Source of the DNA: Auricularia sp. M13
Lineage: Eukaryota; Basidiomycota; Agaricomycetes; Auriculariales; Auriculariaceae
Length of the DNA stretch: 64,000 nucleotides
Assembly (NCBI GenBank): GCA_037042915.1
Contig: CM073196.1
Coordinates: 4,278,001-4,342,000, forward strand
Direction: 5' to 3'
Part shown: in pieces, positions 40,301-49,841 of the stretch
Position numbering within the stretch: the stretch's first letter is position 1
Layout of the letters: the number at the start of each line of letters is the position of its first letter
Program-made: the position numbers and the translations under genes
Notes under the pieces: model-generated
Told to the model about the DNA's origin: nothing
The model's input: the letters and a program-made list of their open reading frames with translations, nothing else
Database searches by the model: none

Positions 40301-40929
40301 TTGTATCCACCACTGCTGGACAGCGAGCTTATTCCACTCCGACTTGACCCAAGTAAGTTTCAAGTCGTTGTTCAAAGATAACAATAACATTACTTCAGCG
40401 AAGCAAATCGGACGTTCGAAACGTCGCATTGCATGGTTTTGGATGGAGGCAGCAGCCCACAATGATCACATAGATGATGACCAGCCGCGGGCCAGAGGAC
40501 TCTTCCCAGATCAAGATGTTACGACTTGGGAGGAAGAATGTAAGTCCTTGCAGGAAAATCAGATCTCATATCTAATGCCGCCCGCCAGTGCTCCGAGTGG
40601 AATGGTTCGACGCCCATGCCCGAGTATGCCGAGCAGCTGAGCACCTATATCTGCTCGAAGAGGAATTCAGACGGACGTTGGGATTCTTCAAGTATTGGCA
40701 AAGGATTTGGGGTGATCGCGGAAGAACAGCCTTAAATCCAGGTCAGAAAGCTTATTCGAACCGGTGAGTGGAAATACGCAGTTTATTCAGACGTCTAACA
40801 TTGTATATAAGTCAAGCGTCTATGTACGGGAGACTTTACCAGAATTGCGAGGACAGACGAAACTTGTGCGGTATACCTGAGACTAGAGACCTTCGGAGAA
40901 TTGAAGCTGTTATCAACCTTTTGTATTGA
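37348..40929 (+). CDS. KDZ-superfamily transposase with CxC2 cysteine cluster
   Basis: ATG at 37348 (MPKRKRPDDL). The first intron is 37576-37619 and further introns lie at about 38227-38283, 38470-38516, 38682-38741, 38883-38927, 39316-39359, 39739-39792, 40352-40398 and 40765-40809, several full of ATAACA motifs. The N-terminal CxC2 domain reads CVECGTSW, FRCHDCFHGP, CCDCLLSLHRYTPTHRISVW, then RYCTCR and LYPGTFKRPQTVFT. The catalytic region has NMDGNFKLNQ (first Asp), SYDINCQYK (second Asp), FHLLGHKEACRGPYSFNYI and CGEGGERRW (Glu). A helical C-terminal part ends AVINLLY with stop at 40927-40929. All diagnostic motifs are present and splice phases checked at several joins agree, so it is probably functional. 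The enzyme cuts and joins the element ends in the nucleus. Confidence 0.93.
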
Positions 40930-41267
40930 TACGTTATTGCAATAACATCGTGTTATAGTGACATGTTATTACAATAACATTCGTTAGCACAACTGTGCCT
41001 TACGCGTCATAGGGCGCCCATGAGTTAGCCACGAGGCACTGACAATTTAAATTGGAATGCTTCGAATGATCTGCAAGGGTCCTGACTTCAGATTCTCAGC
41101 TCATGGTGGTTGCTCTCCCATGAGACAGTGCACAGTAACTTAATTCCAGAATATGACTGCGAATGATAAAAGGGAAAATGAGCAATGAGGAAATGATTCT
41201 ACAGGTGCAGATCACTTAGACACCTGTCATCAGGTGGCAGCGGCGAACATTTACAGTGGGGCACGGA
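40930..41267. other. Spacer after the transposase
   Basis: It opens with a run of the element's motif (ACGTTATTGCAATAACATCG, GACATGTTATTACAATAACA, about 40930-40982), which could serve as a 3' signal. No gene was found. Confidence 0.5.
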
Positions 41268-41636
41268 ATGGGGCCGTTTGCCCAACTACCCTTTCCTCAA
41301 AACCGCTACATTCCCCACCGCCCTCGAGCCATGCTTACAATCTCCGCTGTCGTTATCGGAGCGGTTTCGTTTTTGTGTGCTGTGACGGCCATCGCTATTC
41401 TAGGTGCATGGCAATACAAGCGCCAAAGGGTGTCACCCAAGGCCGGCTCCCAGGTGGAGCTTGTTGAGCGCGGGGATGGTCGTCCTGTGACGCCTGAGTT
41501 TGGTGAGTTTTTTTTCTTCACGATAAACACATCCTCATTTCGACCAGACACAGACCTCGACTTGGAGGCACTGCAGCAGGCCCTGCAGGATGCCTCGGGC
41601 CTGCGTTCGGACACACCACAGGTTTCCTCCAAGTGA
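41268..41636 (+). CDS. Small single-pass membrane protein, unknown
   Basis: ATG at 41268, one GT-AG intron (41503-41547), 107 residues in all. After a short N-terminal part (PHRPRAM) there is one clear membrane segment (LTISAVVIGAVSFLCAVTAI) followed by YKRQR, a topology of outside-in with a basic cytosolic stop. The C-terminal tail is acidic (DTDLDLEALQQALQDA). The intron lacks the element's motif, so it may be a captured host gene rather than a native one. No family recognised. Confidence 0.55.
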   Translation: MGPFAQLPFPQNRYIPHRPRAMLTISAVVIGAVSFLCAVTAIAILGAWQYKRQRVSPKAGSQVELVERGDGRPVTPEFGEFFFFTINTSSFRPDTDLDLEALQQALQDASGLRSDTPQVSSK

Positions 41637-41719
41637 ATGTGTAAAATTGTGTATTTCTTGAAAATATCTGTGCACTATCATTTGAGAAGTGAAAATAAGA
41701 TGATACTGTTGATATCAAC

Positions 41720-41935
41720 TTTTGCAATGAGGAAAGATAACAAAAGTCAAGTTATCGCGTGTAAATGTCACTTTGCTTCAAGTAGGATCAGAGCCAGAAA
41801 TAACAATAACACGGCGTAATGAACCGTGATAACAAAAGTCAGGTTATCAAGTGCAAATGTCACTTTGCATTACGTCATAAGAACCCGATGCAGGCCAGCA
41901 ATAACAATAACATGACATAATGAACCTCAATAACA
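41720..41935. repeat. Two-copy tandem repeat, about 95 bp unit
   Basis: The unit GATAACAAAAGTCA(A/G)GTTATC, then TGTCACTTTGC and AATAACAATAACA, occurs twice (about 41734-41825 and 41828-41930). It contains the element's ATAACA motif, suggesting local duplication of native spacer. Confidence 0.75.
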
Positions 41936-41936
41936 C

Positions 41937-42296
41937 AGCTGTCATTTGGTTTCGATTGGCGCCTGTCCGATGCAGACCCTTCACAATGCCATTAATCGAG
42001 GAAAACTGTTCGTCCACTTAGCTGCAGGCGGAGTGCAGCGGACCTTCAACGCCTCTTTTCCCCTTTCCCCCACCATCGGCACGCACTGCCATGGTTTCAT
42101 CTCCCTCCATGCCCTAGCGCTAGTCCACCTTGGTACCCTGCAACACAGAGTGAGTATGTCTCCATAACCACATTGCTAATAAATACTGATTTTTTCCCCT
42201 AAAGCCTTCCCCCACAGCCTACAGTGCAAATTGCAGTCTGTTCTGCCATAACTTGGTAAGCATTTTTCGTCGTGCAGGTGATTTACGATGCGTGCA
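41937..42296. other. Spacer without a supported gene
   Basis: A + strand frame at about 41946-42166 has no homology I recognise and no clear splice context. Nothing else was seen. Confidence 0.35.
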
Positions 42297-42461
42297 CTCT
42301 GATACTGATGTTATTGTTATCGATTTTAAATATCCAGATACAATAACATGTTATTCATAACTGTACGTCCCATTATCATTTTGTGTGCTCTGATAATTAT
42401 GTTATTGTTACTGATTTCAGATATCCAGATATAATAACATGTTATTCATAACTGTACGCGT
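42297..42461. repeat. Two-copy tandem repeat, about 90 bp unit, each with AATAACATGTTAT
   Basis: Two copies of TTATTGTTA(T/C)...GAT...ATATCCAGATA(C/T)AATAAC, then ATGTTATTCATAACTGTACG, lie at about 42309-42369 and 42400-42461. The perfect palindromic core AATAACATGTTAT is at 42342-42354 and 42433-42445. Other exact copies in the element are at 15338-15350, 33870-33882 and 36332-36344. Confidence 0.82.
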
Positions 42462-42514
42462 TCTTCCTCCAATCATCATTTCATCTGATAGCCTCCGTCT
42501 TCTTCTCCGCATAC

Positions 42515-42883
42515 AGATGGATCCCAGATGCATCCCAGATGTATCTCAGATGCATCCCAGATGTGGACCAGCCAGGGGTCGGGCTGGGATGTATCCTGGG
42601 ATGCATCTTCGGTGCGATGCATCTTGGGGAGCTCCTGGGGTCGGATGCATCGGGATGCAGACAAGAAGATGTGGATGCATCATGGAGGCACACAGTAAGT
42701 GGACCTGTGCTTTGACATCTGCATCTTGCAAGATGCATCCTCGATGCATCGGATGCATCTTGCAGGATGCAGCTTGTTACTCTCTCTTGATACCATGTAC
42801 ATACCTGAGTAGCTTACTTACTAGGATGCATCTTGTGTTAAGTAGTTAATTGAGCAGATGCATCTGAAATGGGAGGACGGCTC
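42515..42883. repeat. KDZ right terminal and subterminal repeat region (GATGCATC array)
   Basis: Eleven exact GATGCATC palindromes lie between about 42530 and 42866, mirroring the left end. The tip reads, inverted, TCCTCCCATTTCAGATGCATCTG. The number and variant types match the left array. Similar arrays at both ends are typical of transposons whose transposase binds several subterminal copies. Confidence 0.88.
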
Positions 42884-43331
42884 GATAACCAGCCTACTAT
42901 CCATCCGAGGAGTACCGCACCCACGAGAAGTCCAATAGAGGCGTTCCCGACTCTCCGAGGCCGCTCAAGGTGACCCGCCGAGTCAGCCCCAGGTCCAAAG
43001 GTGGTCCTGGAGCTTGTCCCGAGCACTGTAACGCCCATATCCGACATATACAGCGAGGGGAAAGCTGCCGAACCCTGGTCCGAGGAGAAGAAGCCTCCAC
43101 CGAGCCGAATTGGGGTATGCGCCGAGGTCGTCTCACCCTCTAGACAGGTAGAGAGCGGCGCGTCGATCATATCCCGAGGTGAGCAGCTCTAGGCGTATAA
43201 CCCTGGCCGAGTCTCCGTCCGAGGATAAACAGTGCGCCGACTGTATACAGCAGCGACCGAACGCTCGGCGAAGCGGCGTAAAACCCGCGGGCAAGCGGAC
43301 AGAGCTTGCGACGGCCGTGATGACCGCAACA
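42884..43331 (-). repeat. Element B LTR, inner part (right of the KDZ insertion)
   Basis: It starts with the duplicated GATAACC (42884-42890) and continues the LTR to its CAACA end at 43331. It matches 46343-46790 with two substitutions seen (near 42906 and 43300). Confidence 0.93.
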
Positions 43332-43428
43332 TAACCCCCCTTTCAAGCCGCGAGCCGAGAGAGCGTCCGAGGGTGAGAGGCGAAAGGCGGGGAGGACGAA
43401 ACAACGGGCCGAGGGCGCCGCGGACTGA

Positions 43429-44934
43429 ATGGCAATTCAGTTCGCGGTTGGACATAAAGCTTCGGCCTGTCAATCTGCTTCTTGTCCTCTTACCACCACC
43501 ATGCCCTCTGCAGACCGCGCAGACGACGCCCGCGACGACCAGCGCAGTGGCAGAGCACCCGCCTGGGTGCCCGTGCTGCCCGACTTTGTGCTCTCGCGCG
43601 CCCGGACCGTGGATATGGAGGCCCGCATCGTTGTTCTGACCGACGCCATGGACCGCATCGCCGCCGCGCTCGGCGACCCTGGCATCCCCGCTGCGCACCG
43701 TGACCTGGCCCGCGACCGACAGTTGGAGTTCGGCGTCGAGCGCCGCCTGCTTTTCTCGTTGTTGCCGTCGGCCCGTGCTCTTGCTCTCGGTCTGGCTGCT
43801 TGCTCGTCGCCCGCGGACGCTCTCCTGTCGCCGTTTTTGTCCGTGCCCGCCGCGCTATCCGAGCAAGTTCGTCCGCTGGCGCTTCGCCTCCCGCCTCTGC
43901 CGTCGGATGCCGTGTTCAGGACCCGTTGCTCGACGCTGAAGATCCCGCCCGGGCACCCGCTGTACGCCGAGTGCGAGAGGTCCGCGCCGCCGCCGCCGTC
44001 GGTTGTTGTTCCTCGGCCGCGTCGTCCTGCGCCAGCGTCGTCTTCGTCCCGACCGTCGGCGCCCGCTCCGTCTGTTCCCTCGGCGCCGCCTGCTCGTCGG
44101 CCGCGCTCATCGTCTGCTGTGCGGATGCCGCCCGCTCCTGCGCCGCCGTCGTTGGGCTCTATGTTGCATCACCCGCGTCGGCCACGGACACCCCCGCCCG
44201 GCGTGGAGGAACAACCCGCTCTGCGCGACCGCCGACATGCGTGGGACCGGGCGTTCGCGGAGGGTCTGATAGACCGCCATGGGGTCCCGACCTCGGTGAG
44301 TAGTTACCATCGTCCTGCGCGGGTTGTGATATCTGACACTGGGCAGCCGTGCAGCCGTTGTGCGGACCGCGACGACGACTGCCTTCCGGCGCAGGGGCTG
44401 GCGGCGTGCCTCGAGTGCTCGCGTCGGAAGGTAAAGTGCTCTTGGAAGGACCTGCGCGCCCCGCTCGGGTTCGGGACCAAGACGGGCAAGGGCTCCAAGG
44501 CGCCGGTATCGGGCGCGCGCGCGCCGCCTTCTCGTTCCCGCGCCGCGTCGGTCACGTCCCAGGTGCCCGCGTCGTCATCGTCCCGTGTGTCGCGGTCCCG
44601 GGCCGCAAAGGAGAGCTTGCCGGCGCTGCCTATCGAGGCGCCGGGTGAGGTCGGGGTCGCAGCGCCCGCGCTGCACCCCAACTTCATGGGCCAGTTTGCG
44701 GCGGCGTGGGCGCTGGTCACCGGGGGTGCGGCCGCGAATGCGCAGCCGTCGGCGACGGCGCCTTTGCGCTCGGCGATGCGTCGGGGCACTCGCTTCGCAG
44801 CGGGTACCGCTACTCGGTCGTCGCGCGCCTCCGTGACACCTGGGGCGGCCTCCTCGCGCGCATCCGCGCCACCTGAGTCGGGTCCGGAGGAGGAGGAGGA
44901 GGAGGAGGTGGAGGAGGCGATGGATATGGACTAG
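43429..44934 (+). CDS. Element B antisense gene: Zn2Cys6-like cysteine-cluster protein
   Basis: A 501-codon frame (a second ATG at 43501 may be the true start) on the strand opposite to element B's own orientation, starting about 90-160 bases inside its 3' LTR. It is rich in Pro, Ser and Ala. The cluster CSRCADRDDDC...CLECSRRKVKC (about 44350-44442) has spacing C-x2-C-x6-C-x8-C-x2-C-x6-C, within the range of fungal Zn2Cys6 DNA-binding clusters. The end is a Glu run followed by MDMD. The same spacing and acidic tail occur in the antisense gene of element A. It may be a DNA- or RNA-binding regulator of the element. Function is inferred from the motif only. Confidence 0.7.
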   Translation: MAIQFAVGHKASACQSASCPLTTTMPSADRADDARDDQRSGRAPAWVPVLPDFVLSRARTVDMEARIVVLTDAMDRIAAALGDPGIPAAHRDLARDRQLEFGVERRLLFSLLPSARALALGLAACSSPADALLSPFLSVPAALSEQVRPLALRLPPLPSDAVFRTRCSTLKIPPGHPLYAECERSAPPPPSVVVPRPRRPAPASSSSRPSAPAPSVPSAPPARRPRSSSAVRMPPAPAPPSLGSMLHHPRRPRTPPPGVEEQPALRDRRHAWDRAFAEGLIDRHGVPTSVSSYHRPARVVISDTGQPCSRCADRDDDCLPAQGLAACLECSRRKVKCSWKDLRAPLGFGTKTGKGSKAPVSGARAPPSRSRAASVTSQVPASSSSRVSRSRAAKESLPALPIEAPGEVGVAAPALHPNFMGQFAAAWALVTGGAAANAQPSATAPLRSAMRRGTRFAAGTATRSSRASVTPGAASSRASAPPESGPEEEEEEEVEEAMDMD

Positions 44935-45932
44935 ATGCTCGAATCGGCCGGCTTGTATGTAGTTTTCTTGTCGCAATGGGCGCGTGTACAAAATATAAAT
45001 AGTTTTCTTGAACTTGCGACCGAGGCGAGGGTCCGGGTCCGTGTGAGAATAATTGGGCTCCTCCCTGCGGGTCCAAGGGTTCGGTTCCGACCGCCTGCGC
45101 GTCCATCCTAGATGGGGTGCCGTTCAATGTATGTCTCCTGCGGCCGAATCCAGTGTCCGAGGGCCGTGGGATTCCAATCTTGTACTGTGTCCTGTGGGTC
45201 CGACTGCGCCCGCGCCACGACCTGTAAGTGATAAGGGAAATAAGGAACGTGTGGGATCCGCCGTCGGCGGCTGGGATTCGCGCAGCGAGTGAAGTTACTG
45301 GTTGCCGGAGCTTCGGCGTGAGCTCGGAGGGTCGTGAGACATCGTACAGTTCGTCCAGCCAGTGGCCGGTGGGTCGTGACGTCCTCGGGATGAGGGTATA
45401 CATATCTCGGGCGTTGCGGCGCGTGCATCCAGTCCATCCGGATCACGGCCGAGGCCCCATCTGCCGATGGCGTGCGAGAGGGGAAGGTACAACAGCTGTG
45501 GCTTGAGCGCGCAAGTCCAGACAACCGGGGTGGGATTTTGGGCGTAGGCGAGTGTCTCGGTTTACTCGCCGGGGTAGAAGGTGCGAAGGAGGTGCTGCAC
45601 CAGGGGTCGCCGGGGGCGGGATCGGGGTATCCCGCGCGACCGTGTGGAGAGGCTGTGCCAAGGGCTTGGTCATGCGCTGCGGCCGATGGGGTGGAGATAG
45701 GGCCTTGGCAGCGTACGCCTCGCTTCTCGGGGTGGGTGGCGACTCCGAGGGAGAAGGATGCGGGTGCCAATGGACCTCGGCCGGTGCACAGCGGCTAGCT
45801 GACGGCGAGGCCGGCCTGATGAGGTCGTCGGCTTTGACACACGGGCGATAGTAGTCGAGAGGACGCCGCGGCCGTGTGGGGAAGGAGAAGAGGGATGAGC
45901 GTCGGTCGAAAGGGAGTGAAGGTTTGGTCTTA
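44935..45932. other. Element B internal region without a recognised gene
   Basis: GC-rich, with long frames on both strands that show no motifs of gag, protease, RT or integrase. In the element's orientation this is the leader next to its 5' LTR. Confidence 0.5.
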
Positions 45933-46790
45933 TGTCACGGCAGAGCGCTCGTCACTCGCCGAGACCGACGCCCAAGAGAGGAGAGAGGGACGAGGAAGAA
46001 CGGACAAGCGGTACAATTGACCAGACCAAACCTAGGGTACACGCATCTACACCCTACAACCTATATACCCCTCCCCAAGGTCCGCTGATCCGGTCCAGGG
46101 TGATCCCGGAGCTAAAGGGTCCACCCACCATCGTCTCCCATGGTGCCAAAACCATACCACACCTCCAGTCGAACGTGGTCCGAGATAGGGTGAAGGTGCC
46201 GAGGTATGCTACACACGCACACACATCCACCGAGGGTACGGACCGAGAAGGAGGGCACCTCCCGAGTACACGGGGAGAGCGCCGCACTGTTGAGGCCACG
46301 GGCCGAGGGTCCGAGGGTGTAGCCGAGCTTGTATCAGGCGATGATAACCAGCCTACTATCCATCCGAGGAGTACCGCTCCCACGAGAAGTCCAATAGAGG
46401 CGTTCCCGACTCTCCGAGGCCGCTCAAGGTGACCCGCCGAGTCAGCCCCAGGTCCAAAGGTGGTCCTGGAGCTTGTCCCGAGCACTGTAACGCCCATATC
46501 CGACATATACAGCGAGGGGAAAGCTGCCGAACCCTGGTCCGAGGAGAAGAAGCCTCCACCGAGCCGAATTGGGGTATGCGCCGAGGTCGTCTCACCCTCT
46601 AGACAGGTAGAGAGCGGCGCGTCGATCATATCCCGAGGTGAGCAGCTCTAGGCGTATAACCCTGGCCGAGTCTCCGTCCGAGGATAAACAGTGCGCCGAC
46701 TGTATACAGCAGCGACCGAACGCTCGGCGAAGCGGCGTAAAACCCGCGGGCAAGCGGACGGAGCTTGCGACGGCCGTGATGACCGCAACA
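45933..46790 (-). repeat. Element B right (own 5') LTR, complete
   Basis: 858 bp, + strand TGTCACGG to CCGCAACA. The complete copy provides the empty-site control for the KDZ insertion in the other LTR. The CCGCT duplication follows at 46791-46795. Confidence 0.93.
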
Positions 46791-46795
46791 CCGCT

Positions 46796-47986
46796 TCCTC
46801 GTCCTCCTCCTCGGACTCCTCCTCGACCTCCTCCTCGGCCTCCTCTTCCTCCTCGCTCGTGAACGGATCGTCGATCGACTGGCCGAACTGCTGCGCTTGC
46901 CACTGCAGCATCCGGTACAACATCCGCTCGATGTTGTGCACTGAATTGTTCGTCCACAGGGCGTGGTTCTCCACGACCCTGCGGTGCTTGGCCGTCTTCG
47001 CGCGGTCCTCGGCCGCCCTCGTCCCCAGCGTCGTCCCCTCGACGATGCGCACCTTCTTGGGGCGCTCGGGCGACGCACTCGGCGACGCTGCCCTCTTCTC
47101 GCCGCGCGGCACGAACGGCTTGCCCGAGTGCGTACACTTGCCCCGGGTCTGATGACACGCGGTGCAAGTGTTCGACCGGTGCTGCCGAACACACTGGCCG
47201 CCGCGCTTGGCGCAGGCCTCGCACTGCTCGATGTCAGCCCCGGCGAGCAAAACACGAACGACCGAAAACTTACCTGGCTCGGGAACCGCGTCCCGTACGG
47301 CACCTCCGGCCACCTGTCCGTGAACTTGCCGCCTGCGCGCGGCTTGGGCTTGGGCTTGGGCTTCGCGGCCGGAGCCACCGGGCTCGCGATCTCCTCGACC
47401 TCGTCGTCGTCCTCAAGCGTCTCGCCCGCCCCGAGCGACGGCGAGCGAGCAACCGCGACCGGCGCGGGTTTCGGCGTGACCTTGCGCGGCGCCTGAGCCG
47501 TCTTCGCGACATCGACCTAAAAAACAAAAGCGCACCTTAGCCAGATCGCGCAGTCGAGGTAACTCGACCCATACCTCCATGGCCTTCCGCCTCTTCGGCG
47601 GCGACTCGGTCTCCCTCGCGTCCTTCGCCGGCGCCTTCGTGCTCGTGGTCGGCGCCTTCGCCGGCGACGCCTGGCTCTTCGTCGCCTTGGCGCCCGCGTC
47701 CGCCGCGATCTTGGCCACGCGCTCGGCCAGCATCCCGGCGTCGCTGCGCCGCCAGGCGCAGCTCGGCCTTCGCCTGGCGTCTGCGCGCGCTGAGCGCCTC
47801 GATCGCATCGAGGTCCTCCTCGTCGACGGCCTCTTGCTGCAGGCCGCCGAGCGTCCGCTTCGCGTCCTCGTGCGCTGCGATCAGCGCCTCCATCGTCGGG
47901 TCGTCCTCGAGCGACCTCATGACGGCGCCGACGGTCTTGCGGTCGTACGCGGCGGCGACGTCCTCGAGCGATTCGTATCGTGGCAT
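46796..47986 (-). CDS. Element A antisense gene: Zn2Cys6-like cysteine-cluster protein
   Basis: ATG at 47986 (MPRYESLEDVAAAYDRKT), reading antisense to element A and starting about 200 bases inside its 3' LTR. It has an Ala/Lys-rich helical N-terminal part, a basic region (PPKRRKAMEV), then CEACAKRGGQC...CTACHQTRGKC (about 47227-47137), spacing C-x2-C-x6-C-x8-C-x2-C-x6-C, and a long Glu-rich tail running to the element B insertion site. It probably has short introns. Element B inserted in its acidic 3' part. It resembles the element B antisense gene in position, cluster spacing and acidic tail. Confidence 0.68.
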
Positions 47987-48164
47987 GGTGGGCGGCGGGC
48001 AGAAGACAAAGAGTGGTTCGATGATTCAACTCCCGACCCAACCACTTTTAATCTGCGCCCGACCCGTTCCGACCCGACCCGATCTTTTGGCCCCATTCGG
48101 ACTCGAGTGCGTGCTATCTCATTTTTTCGTATTCACCTTGCGTTGCTGCAGTCCTTCGTGGGCT

Positions 48165-48185
48165 CAGGACGTAAAGGGGGGATAC
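48165..48185 (+). promoter_or_regulatory. Element A polypurine tract
   Basis: AGGACGTAAAGGGGGGATAC lies directly before the right LTR start TGTTACG. Such a tract primes plus-strand DNA synthesis in LTR retrotransposons. It fixes the + orientation of element A. Confidence 0.8.
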
Positions 48186-48901
48186 TGTTACGCCCGTGCC
48201 CCGGTCCGCGGACCTCACGTGCTCCCGGCATCACTCGGCGTCATTCTACGTCACTCGGTCAACTCGGTCAAGCTCCCGAATACCCGGCTTATCTCCCCTC
48301 GTGTTCATATGCTCGGGATATGTTCTCCTCATCGTCCTCTACCTCTAGACCTCTCCCTCACTTCTCTAGCTTCTCTCCTTACTCGCATACATCCACCTAA
48401 CTCGCCTTGTCCCTACTGTATCGATAGTGTTCATATCCGGTTCGCTCCACTCGTCTTAGTCATTCGCCTCTCGTCATTCGCCGATCCCCCGATACCTTAC
48501 CCACTCGCTCTTACTCATCCTATCGGCCGATGACGACGATCTCTATTGATCTGAGGCCCCCTCTCCTTCGTCTCTAGGATACACTCCGAGTACATCGGAT
48601 CACCTCCCCAGGTATAAAAGACCCTCGACTTTGTATCTAGCTCCCCAGTTACGAAATCAACATAGTCGTGCCCCTCGCACACTCTATCTCTCTCTCTCTC
48701 GACTTCGCCTCTGGGTTCTCCCCTCGCCCGACTTACTCGTCTGAGTCCTCTGCTGCTCGCGGTCCCTTCGGTCGTGCTACTCGACGTAGCCGGTGTGCTC
48801 AATAACGCACCGAAGGCTCTAGTTGTTCGTTCGAGTGTTCTCTGCGCCCGGACGTTCGACTATCCTTGCAACCAAACCCCCAAGGCACAGCAGGCTTAAC
48901 A
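48186..48901 (+). repeat. Element A right (3') LTR
   Basis: 716 bp, nearly identical to the left LTR, with the same TATAAAAG box at about 48614-48621. The CCGTT duplication follows at 48902-48906. Confidence 0.93.
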
Positions 48902-49390
48902 CCGTTTTGCGTTGGACCCCGCTGCCACAAAGCAAATCTGGCCGTCGCAGATGGTGGATGAGCTCGATGCGACACGAACAAGGCCCAGGTCCAGCAACTC
49001 GTGACACATTGACTCCGTCCTCAGGCTAGAATCAAGGTAGAGAGCGACTATGTCGGATGACGGTCCGTCGCAACAAACAGCCGGCGCAGCATGAACTTCC
49101 CCGTCTGCACCCAAGTGGCGAAGGGTCAGGTAGAGGGTCGAGTCCGGACTTCGCTTGATGCGAGCCAGCAGCGCAAGACTGCCAAAAGCGAAAGTCACGT
49201 CTACCGTGGGGGAATTGAGGGTCTCCGGCTTGGCGATCGCAGCGGCCACACTCTCGTATGAAAACGTGACCGTATCAGCACTACTCGGCGCGAACCGGGA
49301 CACTTGATCAGTCTGGACATCGCTCTTCCTCCGCTCAACTGACTCTCTACCCCATGGATCCGACAACACCCCAAACCCCAACAGGCTCTC
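48902..49390 (-). pseudogene. Host gene H1, upstream exon stranded beyond the insertion
   Basis: A - strand frame is open from about 49390 to the LTR edge at 48902, ending GQICFVAAGSNAKR. The same frame continues at 3270 as ILHAMSLY after element A. The exon has no ATG before about 49009, and a stop lies just upstream near 49396, so either it starts at an acceptor near 49390 with further upstream exons or the start is at 49009. The domain (FSYESVAAAIA, VALYLDSSLRTES) is not recognised. The join is supported by identical frame, by the CCGTT duplication on both sides, and by the absence of any stop across the join. The gene can no longer make its full protein. Confidence 0.68.
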
Positions 49391-49399
49391 AGCTCACAG

Positions 49400-49740
49400 T
49401 CGTCCCACAACGTAGAGCACGGCGCCGCCGTTCCTCGCGTTTTCCTGCGTAGAGCACAGTTTCCCTGTTCCTCGCGCCGCACCTGCGTAGAGCACGGCAC
49501 CGCCGTTCCTCGCGCCTTTGCGTAGAGCACGGCCAGTCTGTCCCTCACGCCTGTCGCCTATAGCGCCTCTCTCCCGTGTACCAGCGTAGAGCACGACCTT
49601 GTCGTTCCTCGCGCTTGCTGCAGACCACGCTTCGGGCGTTCCTCGCGGCCGCCCTTACTTGCGCCCGACGTCGGACACAGTGTTCATCGACGTAGAGCAC
49701 GGAGCCAACGTTCCTCGCGTCTATTACCGATTTTCGCGCA
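49400..49740. repeat. Degenerate tandem array built on GTAGAGCACGG...CGTTCCTCGCG
   Basis: At least six units start with CGTAGAGCAC(G/A) and most end with (C/G)TTCCTCGCG, at irregular spacing of about 40-60 bases (starts near 49411, 49449, 49490, 49521, 49583, 49690), with two further TTCCTCGCG half-units. It lies directly upstream of the H1 exon. Function is unknown. Confidence 0.75.
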
Positions 49741-49841
49741 CGCGATCTCTTGGCCGTCGTCGTTCGGCCGTCGTCGCTGTGGCTCGCCGGCCGCCGGTTT
49801 TGTTGATTACCAAATCCGGAAACTATACAGTCCGGATGTAA

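Noticed and set aside
46796-47986. A third, separate LTR element between B and the right LTR of A
   Set aside because: No LTRs or target duplications bound it. The A polypurine tract and LTR follow directly, and the B insertion lies within its acidic end.
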